Below are positions 48,647 through 58,750 of a stretch of DNA of 64,000 nt, one piece after another. Every line of letters begins with the position of its first letter. The first letter of the stretch is position 1. Origin of the DNA: Yersinia vastinensis (GTDB lineage Bacteria > Pseudomonadota > Gammaproteobacteria > Enterobacterales > Enterobacteriaceae). The stretch is from the NCBI RefSeq assembly GCF_902726565.1, contig NZ_CACVAF010000004.1, positions 342,512 to 406,511 on the forward strand, in the 5' to 3' direction. Below the pieces are notes generated by a model. That model had not been told where the DNA came from and searched no databases. It saw nothing but the letters and a program-made list of their open reading frames with translations. Position numbers and translations under genes: made by a program.

Positions 48647-50284
48647 TTAGTGCTTGATAATATAAAGATCTTTAACGTGCATATTATCCAGTGGATCCTT
48701 ACCGGTATACCCACCGACATAAGGTTTCACTAAACGGGCATTCACGTAGTAGAACAAAGGTACGATAGCGGAATCTTTATCCAGCAACACTTCAGCTTGT
48801 TGGTATAAACCAGCACGCTCTTTCTCAGATTTAACTTTCAGCGTATCTCCCATCAGCTTATCAAACGCCGGGCTCTTATAATGCACGGTGTTATTACTGC
48901 TGTCAGACAGCATCATATTCAGGAATGAAGAAGGTTCGTTATAGTCAGCACACCAACCGGCACGTGCAACATCGAAAGTCCCTTGATGGCGGGTATCAAG
49001 GAACGTTTTCCACTCTTGATTTTCCAGCTTGACGTCAACACCCAGATTTTTCTTCCAGATAGAAGCCGCTGCAATAGCCAGCTTTTTATGTAAATCAGAA
49101 GTGTTGTACAACAGGTTGAATGTCAGTGGCTTATCTTTAGTGTAACCTGCTTCTGCCAGTAATTTCTTCGCCACTTCATTGCGTTTTTCTTGTGTCCAGC
49201 TAAACCATTCTGGCGGTGTTAACTCCGCACCACTGGTGTACGGTGGGGTGAAACCATAAGCCGGTAAATCACCTTGGTTTTTCACTTTATTCACAATGAT
49301 ATCGCGATCCATGCCCAGTTTCAGTGCTTCACGTACTCGAGCATCGGTGAATGGGGCTTTTTGGTTGTTGATTTCGTAGTAATAGGTACACAGATACGGA
49401 TCAACATGAACTTCCTGTGGGATCTCTTTTTTCAATTTCTGGAACAGTTCAATCGGCATGTTGTTGTAAGTCATGTCGATTTCACCACTGCGATAGCGGT
49501 TAACATCAGTCACTTCAGAAGAGATTGGCAGGTAAGTTACCTGATTAATCACGGTTTTCGCATTATCCCAATAGGTTGGACTGCGTTCTAAAACAATACG
49601 TTCGTTAACGGTCCAATCTTTCAGCTTATAAGCGCCATTACCAACAAAGTTTTGTGGCTGAGTCCACTTATCACCAAATTTCTCAACCACGGTTTTATTC
49701 ACCGGGGACATAGATGGGTGAGCAAGTAGTTTGTCCAGATAAGGAACTGGCTCGGTAAGTGTGACTTCCAGAGTATGGTCATCCAACGCCTTCACACCCA
49801 ACGTATCAGGCGACTTTTTACCCGTGATAATATCGTCAATATTCGCGATATGTGCATATTGTACGTAGCTTGCATAAGGGGAAACGGTTTTCGGGTCAGC
49901 CAGACGTTGCCAGCTATAAACAAAATCCTGTGCCGTTACAGGGTCACCATTTGACCATTTAGCATCTTTACGTAAATGGAAGGTCCAAACTTTAAAATCT
50001 TTATTATCCCAACTCTCAGCGACACCCGGCAAAATTTTACCGTTAGGGTCATTGATAACCAGCCCTTCTAATAGGTCACGGGAGATATTTGATTCAGGTA
50101 CACCTTCAATTTTATGTGGGTCCAGCGATTGCGGTTCGGATCCATTATTGCGGACTAAAACTTGTTTTTCAGCCAATTGCACGCCTGCAGGCACATCTGC
50201 CGCAAACGTATTTCCTACAGCCATCATACCCAAGGCAGCCACAATACCTGCGGCCAAGAGACTTTTCTTTGTGATGTTGGTCAT
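48647..50284 (-). CDS. oppA: Periplasmic oligopeptide-binding protein OppA
   Basis: A 545-residue SBP_bac_5 family protein. The signal peptide MTNITKKSLLAAGIVAALGM... is cleaved near TFA-AD, and the mature protein begins ADVPAGVQLAEKQ, much like E. coli OppA. It binds peptides of 2-5 residues and hands them to OppBCDF. I chose ATG 50284 after GGAG because it gives the signal peptide. The longer frame to 50341 does not. It is the second of two consecutive oppA genes. An AACATCACAAA motif overlaps codons 3-7 and is a candidate target for the GcvB small RNA. Confidence 0.97.
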   Translation of the reverse strand: MTNITKKSLLAAGIVAALGMMAVGNTFAADVPAGVQLAEKQVLVRNNGSEPQSLDPHKIEGVPESNISRDLLEGLVINDPNGKILPGVAESWDNKDFKVWTFHLRKDAKWSNGDPVTAQDFVYSWQRLADPKTVSPYASYVQYAHIANIDDIITGKKSPDTLGVKALDDHTLEVTLTEPVPYLDKLLAHPSMSPVNKTVVEKFGDKWTQPQNFVGNGAYKLKDWTVNERIVLERSPTYWDNAKTVINQVTYLPISSEVTDVNRYRSGEIDMTYNNMPIELFQKLKKEIPQEVHVDPYLCTYYYEINNQKAPFTDARVREALKLGMDRDIIVNKVKNQGDLPAYGFTPPYTSGAELTPPEWFSWTQEKRNEVAKKLLAEAGYTKDKPLTFNLLYNTSDLHKKLAIAAASIWKKNLGVDVKLENQEWKTFLDTRHQGTFDVARAGWCADYNEPSSFLNMMLSDSSNNTVHYKSPAFDKLMGDTLKVKSEKERAGLYQQAEVLLDKDSAIVPLFYYVNARLVKPYVGGYTGKDPLDNMHVKDLYIIKH

Positions 50285-50511
50285 GCTTATATCCACTCCA
50301 GTTTTTATTATTGCATCGCCCAGTGACGGGACATGCTTCACCTTTAAAAGGCATTTTTAAATTACATCGCTCGGGGAACGAATCCGACGATATAAATATT
50401 CTATGTATTTGCAGCAGGCGAAAATTCATGCTGCGTTATACATCCCTATGACTCTGTCTTTACTAAATACTTCGTGATTCTGTTTCTTGCTGCAATCAAT
50501 ATTTCCAGTGA
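50285..50511 (-). other. Intergenic region between the two oppA genes
   Basis: About 227 bases. No strong terminator was seen after the first oppA paralogue. A separate promoter for the second is possible but no clear -35/-10 pair was identified. Confidence 0.4.
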
Positions 50512-52146
50512 TTACAACTTACGAATATAAAGATTTTTCAAATCCACCAAGTCTTGCGGGTCTTTGCCCGTAAATCCTCCCACCGTTGGCCGAATAAGCC
50601 GAACACTGACGCGGTAGTAGACCGGAACCATTGCAGAATCTTTATCCAATAAATTTTCAGCTTGTTGATATAACGCGGTACGTGCATTGGCATCAGGCGC
50701 TGCCAATGTTTGCGCTAAAAGCGCATCGAACTCTGGGTTCTTATAGAAGAATGTATTATTACTGCTGTCTGACAACAACATATTGAGAAAAGCAGTCGGC
50801 TCATTGTAATCGCCGCACCAGGTTGCTCTGGCAACATCAAATTGGCCCTGATGGCGACTTTCTAATGATGTTTTCCACTCTTGATTCTGTAAGGTGACAG
50901 TGGCCCCCAGATTCTTTTGCCACATAGATGCAGCAGCAATAGCTTGCTGTTTATTTTGATCTGACGTGTTGTAGAGCAAATTAAACGTCAGTGGATTCTC
51001 GGCGTTAAAACCAGCTTCTGCGAGCAATCTTTTTGCCTCAGCGTTGCGTTTCTCTTGAGGCCAACTTGCCCATTCTGGCAATGCGAAATTCCCCCCCTCC
51101 GTAAATGTTGGGGTAAAGCCATAAGCAGGAATCTGCCCTTGCCCCATAATTTTGGTCGCAATAATATCTCGATCCAGCGTTAATTTGATTGCTGTTCTTA
51201 CCCTTGCATCAGTAAATGGTGCTTTCTGATTATTAATTTCGTAATAGAAGGTGCAAAGATACGGGTTGACATGAACCTGCGATGGCAGGTCTTTCTTCAT
51301 TTTGGCGAATAAATTTGGCGGAATGGCGCTATTAGTAATATCAATTTCACCACTGCGATAACGATTAATGTCGCTGACTTCTGAGGTTATTGGTAAAAAA
51401 GTGGCCTGATTAATAACGGTCTCTTTGTTATTCCAATATGTTGGGTTGCGCTCAAGCACAATGCGTTCATTAACGACCCAGTTTTTTAACTGGTAGGCAC
51501 CATTACCCACAAAGTTTTGTGGAAGTGTCCACTTATCGCCGTATTTTTCCACAACATCACGCTTAACAGGCTTCATTGAGGTATGCGATAACATACTGAT
51601 AAAATAAGGAACAGGCTCAGTCAGAGTCACTTGCAATGTTTTGCTATCAAGGGCCTTAACACCTAACTCATCTGGCTTTTTAGTCCCTTTTAGTACCTCG
51701 TTAACATTCTCAATTTGAGCATATTGTAAATAACTGGCATAGGGTGAACCTATTTTAGGATCTGCCAAACGCTGCCAACTATAAACAAAATCTTGTGCGG
51801 TGACGGGTGAGCCATCACTCCACACTGCGCCATCACGCAAATGGAAAGTCCATATTTTATAGCCGTCATTATCCCAGCGGGTCGCGACAGCTGGAATGAT
51901 GTGTCCATTAGCATCATTACTCACCAACCCTTCTAAGAGGTTGAGGATAATATTGGTTTCAGGGTTTCCTTCGACTTTATGCGGGTCCAGAGAAGCCACT
52001 TCAGAACCATTATTAATAGTAATACTCTGATCTAGAGCTAATACCACACCAGTAGGAATTGTTGCCGCCATTGAGACCGTGGAGAATGACAAACCCAGAA
52101 TAGTGCCAATTATTGCCAGTGGTCGCTGTTTAAACTTTATTTGCAT
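50512..52146 (-). CDS. Second oligopeptide-binding protein (OppA paralogue)
   Basis: A 544-residue SBP_bac_5 protein with a signal peptide (MQIKFKQRPLAIIGTILGLS..., cleavage near SMA-AT). It closely resembles the adjacent OppA along its whole length (shared NNGSE, SLDPHK, QDFVYSWQRLADP and FVGNGAY segments) but differs in many surface and ligand-region positions. It is the first gene of the opp cluster and likely arose by tandem duplication. It may widen peptide specificity of the same OppBCDF permease, as MppA does in E. coli. A RBS (AAGGGCGGA) precedes the ATG, and an AACATCACAAA motif lies 23 bases upstream of it. Confidence 0.92.
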   Translation of the reverse strand: MQIKFKQRPLAIIGTILGLSFSTVSMAATIPTGVVLALDQSITINNGSEVASLDPHKVEGNPETNIILNLLEGLVSNDANGHIIPAVATRWDNDGYKIWTFHLRDGAVWSDGSPVTAQDFVYSWQRLADPKIGSPYASYLQYAQIENVNEVLKGTKKPDELGVKALDSKTLQVTLTEPVPYFISMLSHTSMKPVKRDVVEKYGDKWTLPQNFVGNGAYQLKNWVVNERIVLERNPTYWNNKETVINQATFLPITSEVSDINRYRSGEIDITNSAIPPNLFAKMKKDLPSQVHVNPYLCTFYYEINNQKAPFTDARVRTAIKLTLDRDIIATKIMGQGQIPAYGFTPTFTEGGNFALPEWASWPQEKRNAEAKRLLAEAGFNAENPLTFNLLYNTSDQNKQQAIAAASMWQKNLGATVTLQNQEWKTSLESRHQGQFDVARATWCGDYNEPTAFLNMLLSDSSNNTFFYKNPEFDALLAQTLAAPDANARTALYQQAENLLDKDSAMVPVYYRVSVRLIRPTVGGFTGKDPQDLVDLKNLYIRKL

Positions 52147-52873
52147 TTCTATCCGCCCTTTTGCGAGATTTGTGATGTTTTCTCTAGGTCTGCGTCAATC
52201 TGCCACCAACAACGACTAGCAATAACTATTCCAAGATAAAAATTACGGCCCAGTTTCTTTGAAAAAACAAGAAAACTCTCGTCAGCGAATTGACCGGAAA
52301 CTAACAGAACCCGATATCCGACGCCAATAATTTTTACAGAAATGTTAAGCAATTCTCTATTTCAATACATAGCTAACGATAGTGACTCACTACATTAGCA
52401 ATGTCATAAATAATTAAGCTACTGATTTTATACAAAAAACACACACCACCATTTAACTTCACACCGGAAAATATGCTTCAAAACAGCGAAAAGAAACATA
52501 AAGTTAACATTTATATCGTTACCAGAATAAACCCCTACACATCTGGGTCTAATCACTAATAACACCTAGATAAATTCAGCACAAGCCCTACAGAATGATG
52601 TGAGCATTTTAACAACAACTCGCGCATTTTATTTAATCGGAGAGTGTGTGAATTATTATTAAAGATATAAAAATAAGCCTTAAGCTAAATTATTTATACA
52701 GAACAACCATTATTGCAGCATTTAAGTGCAACAGATTAAACTTCATACATTATTTGCACCAAATTAATGCCTAATGATTTGAGTCTTTTACTTACGAAAA
52801 GCAAAAAACCACCGGTAATAAACAGGTGGCCTTTCTAAGATGATGAGTCGTGGATTCTAATGAACTGGTTAGA
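52147..52873. other. opp operon promoter region
   Basis: About 730 bases between ychE and the first oppA, AT-rich, with the opp promoter expected on the minus strand. A 67-codon minus-strand frame (52149-52352) ends just before the oppA start but has no coding features. The ychE terminator is at 52803-52829. Confidence 0.5.
52803..52829 (-). terminator. Intrinsic terminator of ychE
   Basis: On the minus strand CCACC pairs with GGTGG around an 11-base loop and is followed by six T residues. It lies 45 bases past the ychE stop codon. Confidence 0.65.
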
Positions 52874-53518
52874 TTAAAGTAATCCGGGGAAAATAGCCTT
52901 AATACCTGTCACAATGAATTCGATACCCAATGCCATCAGCAATAAACCCATAATACGCGTGATAACATTGATACCGGTTTGCCCTAACAATCGAACCAAT
53001 AGCGGTGCAGCACGGAACAATAACCAACAGCAAAATGCAAACAGAGCAACCGCGACAGTCAACCCCAGCAGGTTTTGCCAACTGTGATAGCGAGAGCTCC
53101 ACACTATAGTTGAACTGATAGCGCCTGGTCCTGCCATCAATGGCAATGCCAGTGGAACAACACCGATACTTTCTCGTACGGCAGTTTCTGTTTTTTCCTG
53201 TTTATTCTGCTTGTCTTCACCGAGTTTGCCGCTGATCATCGACATTGCAATGCTGACAACCAAGATCCCACCCGCTATTCGGAATGAATCAATAGAAATG
53301 CCAAAAATTTTCAGGATGGCATCCCCCAAGAACAAAGAGATCCACAAGATAATGGCTACCGACAGGTTAGCTGTTAGGTTGGTTTTGTCCCGCCCTGCCG
53401 CCGCCTGATAGCTAGTCATACTGATAAATACCGGTAGAATACCGACCGGATTAACCAGCGCAAATAAGCCAACAAAAAACTTGATGTAACCTGAAAGGTC
53501 CAACAGTGATTGACTCAC
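52874..53518 (-). CDS. ychE: MarC-family membrane protein YchE
   Basis: A 214-residue protein with six hydrophobic segments and the MarC family motifs: FALVNPVGILPVF at about residues 19-31 and LALPLMAGPGAIS in the middle. The transport substrate is unknown; older links of MarC to antibiotic resistance were not upheld. It is divergent from adhE, the same arrangement as in E. coli. Confidence 0.93.
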   Translation of the reverse strand: MSQSLLDLSGYIKFFVGLFALVNPVGILPVFISMTSYQAAAGRDKTNLTANLSVAIILWISLFLGDAILKIFGISIDSFRIAGGILVVSIAMSMISGKLGEDKQNKQEKTETAVRESIGVVPLALPLMAGPGAISSTIVWSSRYHSWQNLLGLTVAVALFAFCCWLLFRAAPLLVRLLGQTGINVITRIMGLLLMALGIEFIVTGIKAIFPGLL

Positions 53519-54214
53519 ACATCACTCCGCGAAATTGCTAATAAATACATCACAGACAACGGGTCATTTTCACCAATGCCCCAGACAACACACTTTATGG
53601 TCAGAATCAGGAAGATTTGCGACACAAATGATGTCATCCACGCGCAGATACTATTCTGCATTATTCGAACATCACACCACAGCACTTTTCACTAAAAATC
53701 GACCTTAGAGCCACTACCATACAGATGTGCGCGCTAATGTAATGGAATTAGTCACAGGAATCCATGTAATAAACCTGCATTTATACTGGGTAAATGCTTA
53801 TCGGTTAAAAGCGTCATTATTGTTAATACCCTGTGGCGTTAATGGTGTATTAACGTCATGAATTATCACTTTTTTTATGTTAATGATAATTACTCTCAAC
53901 AAATAATTGCTGAATGGTGTCAGCTTGCTAATTTTGTGATTTAAATCACGAAAAACATACCTAAGAATAGTTAAGCTCTGGCCTGTAGTGAAGAATGCAC
54001 TGCGAAGAAATAGAGTATAAAGGTTGAAAATAATCCTTTTATCCAAATTTATTCCTAGCAGACTAAAAGCTCTTTCAGTAAATCAGCGGTGAAAATGAGA
54101 AAGTAAGATACAAAAACTATCTCTAATTGACAGTACAGCATGCTAGAGCCTGTCTATACTTGTTGCTTCAACAGCTCATTTACTAAAAGAGTTTAACATT
54201 ATCAGGAGAGCATT
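53519..54214 (+). promoter_or_regulatory. adhE upstream regulatory region
   Basis: About 700 bases precede adhE, a long regulatory region as in E. coli, where adhE is controlled by redox, Cra, Fis and NarL. A CRP/FNR-like palindrome is at 53935-53950. Small frames within it, such as 53798-54046 on the minus strand, are not supported. Confidence 0.55.
53935..53950. promoter_or_regulatory. CRP/FNR-like palindrome upstream of adhE
   Basis: TGTGATTTAAATCACG matches the CRP consensus TGTGA-N6-TCACA at 9 of 10 positions and contains the perfect palindrome GTGATTTAAATCAC. It also fits an FNR site at 8 of 10 positions. It lies about 265 bases before the adhE start. Confidence 0.6.
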
Positions 54215-56890
54215 ATGGCTGTAACGAATGTCGCTGAACTTAACGAGCTAGTAGCACGCGTCAAGAAAGCCCAGCGCGAGTATGCCAACTTCACTCAAGA
54301 GCAGGTTGATAAAATCTTCCGTGCCGCAGCTCTAGCTGCCGCAGATGCCCGTATTCCTTTAGCCAAACTGGCTGTAGAAGAATCAGGCATGGGTATTGTG
54401 GAAGACAAAGTGATCAAAAACCACTTTGCTTCTGAATACATTTACAATGCTTACAAAGATGAAAAGACTTGTGGCATTTTAGAAGAAGACAAAACCTTCG
54501 GTACTATCACTATCGCTGAACCTATCGGTTTGATCTGCGGTATCGTACCAACCACTAACCCGACCTCTACCGCTATCTTCAAGGCGTTAATTAGCCTGAA
54601 AACCCGTAACGGTATCGTATTCTCTCCACACCCACGCGCTAAAGACGCAACCAATAAAGCCGCCGATATCGTGCTTCAAGCCGCCATCGCAGCAGGTGCG
54701 CCAGCAGATATTATCGGTTGGATTGATGCGCCAACGGTTGAGTTGTCTAACCAACTGATGCACCACCCAGACATTAACCTGATTCTGGCAACGGGTGGTC
54801 CAGGCATGGTTAAAGCCGCTTACAGTTCAGGTAAACCTGCTATCGGCGTAGGTGCAGGTAATACACCTGTAGTTGTTGACGAAACTGCTGATATCAAACG
54901 CGTTGTCGCATCTATCTTGATGTCTAAAACCTTTGATAACGGTGTGATTTGTGCTTCAGAACAGTCCATCATTGTTGTGGATTCTGTATACGATGCCGTT
55001 CGCGAGCGTTTTGCTTCACACGGTGGTTACCTGTTACAGGGTAAAGAGTTGAAAGCTGTTCAGGATATCATCCTGAAAAATGGTGGCCTGAATGCGGCTA
55101 TCGTAGGTCAACCAGCCACTAAAATTGCTGAAATGGCAGGCATCAAAGTTCCAGCTAACACCAAGATTCTTATCGGCGAAGTTAAAGTTGTTGATGAATC
55201 AGAGCCATTTGCTCACGAAAAACTGTCACCTACTTTGGCAATGTATCGTGCGAAGAGCTTCGAAGACGCTGTTGAAAAAGCAGAAAAACTGGTGGAAATG
55301 GGCGGTATCGGCCATACATCTTGCCTGTATACAGACCAAGATAACCAGCCTGCGCGCGTTAAGTATTTCGGCGATAGAATGAAAACCGCCCGAATTCTGA
55401 TCAACACGCCTGCCTCTCATGGTGGTATCGGTGACCTGTATAACTTCAAAGTAGCGCCATCTCTGACGCTGGGTTGCGGTTCTTGGGGTGGTAACTCTAT
55501 CTCTGAAAACGTCGGTCCGAAACACTTGATCAACAAGAAAACTGTGGCTAAGCGAGCAGAAAACATGTTGTGGCATAAACTCCCGAAATCTATTTACTTC
55601 CGTCGTGGCTCCCTGCCTATCGCGTTGGAAGAAGTGGCAACTGACGGTGCAAAACGTGCCTTCATCGTGACTGACCGCTACCTGTTCAACAACGGTTATG
55701 CTGATCAAATCACTAGCGTACTGAAATCTCACGGTATCGAAACTGAAGTCTTCTTCGAAGTAGAAGCTGACCCTACCCTGAGCATCGTACGTAAAGGTGC
55801 AGAGCAGATGAACTCATTCAAACCAGACGTGATCATCGCGCTGGGTGGTGGTTCACCGATGGATGCTGCCAAAATCATGTGGGTTATGTATGAGCACCCT
55901 GAAACCCACTTCGAAGAACTGGCATTGCGCTTTATGGATATCCGTAAACGTATTTACAAGTTCCCGAAAATGGGCGTGAAAGCGAAAATGATCGCCGTAA
56001 CAACCACATCAGGTACAGGTTCTGAAGTAACTCCATTCGCGGTAGTTACCGATGATGCTACAGGTCAGAAATATCCATTGGCTGACTACGCATTGACCCC
56101 AGATATGGCTATCGTTGATGCCAACCTGGTTATGAATATGCCTAAGTCTCTGTGTGCTTTCGGTGGTTTGGACGCCGTCACTCATGCTATGGAAGCTTAT
56201 GTTTCTGTACTGGCAAATGAATACTCTGATGGTCAGGCTCTGCAAGCACTGAAACTGCTGAAAGAATTCCTGCCTGCCAGCTACAACGAAGGCGCTAAAA
56301 ATCCTGTTGCACGTGAACGTGTTCACAACGCAGCAACTATCGCCGGTATCGCTTTTGCCAACGCCTTCTTGGGTGTCTGTCACTCAATGGCCCACAAACT
56401 GGGTTCTGAGTTCCACATCCCACATGGCTTGGCAAATGCGATGTTGATTTCCAACGTTATCCGCTACAACGCGAATGACAACCCAACCAAACAGACTGCT
56501 TTCAGCCAGTATGACCGCCCACAAGCGCGTCGCCGTTATGCTGAAATCGCAGACCATCTGGGCCTAAGTGCACCGGGCGACCGTACCGCACAGAAAATCC
56601 AGAAACTGCTAGCTTGGTTAGATGGAATAAAAGCAGAATTGGGCATCCCTACTTCAATCCGTGAAGCAGGCGTTCAGGAAGCTGACTTCTTGGCTAAAGT
56701 AGACAAATTGTCTGAAGATGCATTTGATGACCAGTGTACCGGTGCTAACCCACGTTACCCACTGATCTCTGAGTTGAAACAGATTCTGATGGATACTTAC
56801 TATGGCCGTGAATTTAGCGAAGAGCTTGCGAGTGAAGAAGCAGCCGTGGTAGCTCCAGCACCTAAAGCTGAGAAAAAAGCTAAAAAGTAA
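54215..56890 (+). CDS. adhE: Bifunctional acetaldehyde-CoA/alcohol dehydrogenase
   Basis: An 891-residue fusion protein. The N-terminal aldehyde dehydrogenase (1 to about 440) has the catalytic Cys in NGVICASEQS (near residue 246). The C-terminal iron-dependent alcohol dehydrogenase (about 450-870) has GGGSPMDAAK and the metal-binding His cluster (VTHAMEAY, CHSMAHKLG, HIPHG). It reduces acetyl-CoA to ethanol to recycle NADH in fermentation and assembles into filaments (spirosomes). The C-terminus ends in an Ala/Lys-rich tail. The ATG follows a clear CAGGAGAG. Codon usage looks highly optimised, as expected for an abundant protein. Confidence 0.98.
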   Translation: MAVTNVAELNELVARVKKAQREYANFTQEQVDKIFRAAALAAADARIPLAKLAVEESGMGIVEDKVIKNHFASEYIYNAYKDEKTCGILEEDKTFGTITIAEPIGLICGIVPTTNPTSTAIFKALISLKTRNGIVFSPHPRAKDATNKAADIVLQAAIAAGAPADIIGWIDAPTVELSNQLMHHPDINLILATGGPGMVKAAYSSGKPAIGVGAGNTPVVVDETADIKRVVASILMSKTFDNGVICASEQSIIVVDSVYDAVRERFASHGGYLLQGKELKAVQDIILKNGGLNAAIVGQPATKIAEMAGIKVPANTKILIGEVKVVDESEPFAHEKLSPTLAMYRAKSFEDAVEKAEKLVEMGGIGHTSCLYTDQDNQPARVKYFGDRMKTARILINTPASHGGIGDLYNFKVAPSLTLGCGSWGGNSISENVGPKHLINKKTVAKRAENMLWHKLPKSIYFRRGSLPIALEEVATDGAKRAFIVTDRYLFNNGYADQITSVLKSHGIETEVFFEVEADPTLSIVRKGAEQMNSFKPDVIIALGGGSPMDAAKIMWVMYEHPETHFEELALRFMDIRKRIYKFPKMGVKAKMIAVTTTSGTGSEVTPFAVVTDDATGQKYPLADYALTPDMAIVDANLVMNMPKSLCAFGGLDAVTHAMEAYVSVLANEYSDGQALQALKLLKEFLPASYNEGAKNPVARERVHNAATIAGIAFANAFLGVCHSMAHKLGSEFHIPHGLANAMLISNVIRYNANDNPTKQTAFSQYDRPQARRRYAEIADHLGLSAPGDRTAQKIQKLLAWLDGIKAELGIPTSIREAGVQEADFLAKVDKLSEDAFDDQCTGANPRYPLISELKQILMDTYYGREFSEELASEEAAVVAPAPKAEKKAKK

Positions 56891-56945
56891 TCGCCATCTC
56901 AATGTGTGAACCTCATTTTCGATAGAGGTGAACCCGAGAAGGCCT

Positions 56946-56984
56946 AACCCCCGAATGACACTCGTTATTCGGGGGTTTCTTTTG
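56946..56984 (+). terminator. Intrinsic terminator of adhE
   Basis: AACCCCCGAAT and its perfect complement with a 10-base loop, followed by TTTCTTTT, start 55 bases after the adhE stop codon. Confidence 0.9.
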
Positions 56985-57388
56985 CTATAACGCCATCATC
57001 AAATTGCATGGCCCATACTCAATAGCGTCTTATCTTCCTCAACCTGTCATCACAGCAGCACCGTGCTTTTGCCTTAACCTTCCCCCCGACTCGATAAACT
57101 CTCCCCATTTCGCGTTTTGTGGTGCTCTCTGCGGGCAATTCGTTCGGTGCCTTGATACAGGTTTTTAGCCGGGTCATCTATTCTGCATTGTTCTCTGAGT
57201 TAAAAGCTCAAATACGTACGGCACTGCGATTCTCACCTAAATAAAGAGCCACTGAGAGGTTGTCATGACAGATAACCACAGTAAATGAGCCTGTATGAAG
57301 TCCTATGGAGTTAATGCAAGAATAGGCTGGTTACCCCACAGCTTTACAGACAAAGCGCGTGAGGTATCTTATCTGAGGTATGAAGTGA
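56985..57388. other. adhE-tdk intergenic region with an orphan open frame
   Basis: About 400 bases between convergent adhE and tdk. A plus-strand frame at 57098-57244 is open for 48 codons (VVLSAGNSFGALIQVFSRVI within it) and reads like protein, but it has no ATG start or ribosome binding site. It may be a fragment of a lost or mobile-element gene. No other structure was recognised. Confidence 0.45.
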
Positions 57389-57997
57389 TTAAGGGTGTTG
57401 CTGATGCTGTTGCAGGCACGCGGCTTTGATAGCTTCTTTATAATGGCGGCGACAAACTGAGACGTAACTTTCATTGCCCCCGATGACGACCTGTTCACCA
57501 TCATGCATCGCCCGCCCCTGTTCATCCAGACGTAACACCATATTTGCTTTACGCCCGCAATGACAAATTGTTTTTAGCTCAACCAATTTGTCGGCCCAAG
57601 ACAACAAATACTTGCTGCCCGGGAATAGCTCGCCAAGAAAATCGGTACGTAAGCCATAACACAGAACAGGGATATTTAATTCATCGACCACTTGGCACAA
57701 TTCCTGAACTTGCTCTTTTGTCAGAAATTGGCACTCATCAAGTAAAACACAATGGACAGGTTTATCCTGATGTTCAGCAGCGATAATAGATAATAATGAT
57801 GTCCCGCTATTGAACAGCATCGCTTGTGAGGACAGTCCTATACGCGAACTGACAGTTCCAACCCCAAAGCGATTATCAATCTCGGCCGTAAAAACCAGAG
57901 TGCGCATCCCACGCTCTTGGTAGTTATAAGAGGACTGTAATAGCGCGGTTGACTTCCCAGCATTCATCGCTGAGTAATAAAAATAAAGTTGAGCCAT
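57389..57997 (-). CDS. tdk: Thymidine kinase
   Basis: A 202-residue type II thymidine kinase. The P-loop SAMNAGKST is at residues 9-17, the catalytic region VLLDECQFL contains the Asp-Glu pair, and four zinc cysteines are in CHCGRKA and near CRRHY. It phosphorylates thymidine in pyrimidine salvage. It lies upstream of hns in opposite orientation, as in E. coli. Length and motifs are normal. Confidence 0.97.
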   Translation of the reverse strand: MAQLYFYYSAMNAGKSTALLQSSYNYQERGMRTLVFTAEIDNRFGVGTVSSRIGLSSQAMLFNSGTSLLSIIAAEHQDKPVHCVLLDECQFLTKEQVQELCQVVDELNIPVLCYGLRTDFLGELFPGSKYLLSWADKLVELKTICHCGRKANMVLRLDEQGRAMHDGEQVVIGGNESYVSVCRRHYKEAIKAACLQQHQQHP

Positions 57998-58750
57998 GGG
58001 CCCGTAACTCCAGTGGTATAATAAATGGTCATAGTGACAATGAATTTGTAGTTTATCATAAATTCAGGCTTCGCGGTGAGCTGGCCACCTCATCTATATT
58101 ACTGTTTTTTATATTAAGTAATGATATAGCTAATGTCATTGATAGAACTTTCATGTGAAACATGCGCTATTATTAGACACATTACATGACCAATTTCACA
58201 ATATTGATACAGTTGAAATATTCTGCTTGAACATTAACCAAACCTGAGAGAAGGGAAACCAATTGTGTCCGATATGTACGCAGCACGATTGGTTCATTAA
58301 TGATGCTGGTAATGTGTTCTCATGATTAATTCGTAAAATAGTGATAACAAATATTGTCATAACCTGACAATTCCGATGGCACATGCTTTTTTCTTACTCA
58401 ATATTTCGTTAGAGCTATATCAATATCCCGACGCACTTATGCGATCAGTTATTGTGCATCCTTACAAGCGAAGGAACCTATTTTTGCTTTATTGATATAA
58501 AGCAAACTTATAACTTAGTGAGAAAATCATGTTCGCAAGTAGGATCATTAGGGAGCAAAACGAACTTTCACGTTAAAAACAGCTCAGATAATAACAAGTG
58601 CTCGCCGTTTATTAGTAGCACGCAGCAAATTTTCACTAATAAAATACGTAAATTCGAGTATACCAATCAAATTGGCTATTGCAGAAATTAAAATAGCACT
58701 CTATTATTATCCAGACGCCCCCCCACCAATTATAATTTGAGACCAGGACA
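57998..58750 (+). promoter_or_regulatory. tdk-hns divergent promoter region
   Basis: About 750 AT-rich bases upstream of hns and tdk. The region is consistent with an autoregulated hns promoter with curved AT-rich DNA, but I identify no specific box with confidence. The small frames inside it are not supported. Confidence 0.45.

Noticed and set aside
52149..52352. 67-codon minus-strand frame ending just before the first oppA gene
   Set aside because: No domain or signal; it overlaps the probable mRNA leader. Considered as a leader peptide but no regulatory codon run is present.
53798..54046. 82-codon minus-strand frame upstream of adhE
   Set aside because: It spans the regulatory region including the CRP-like palindrome and has no coding features.
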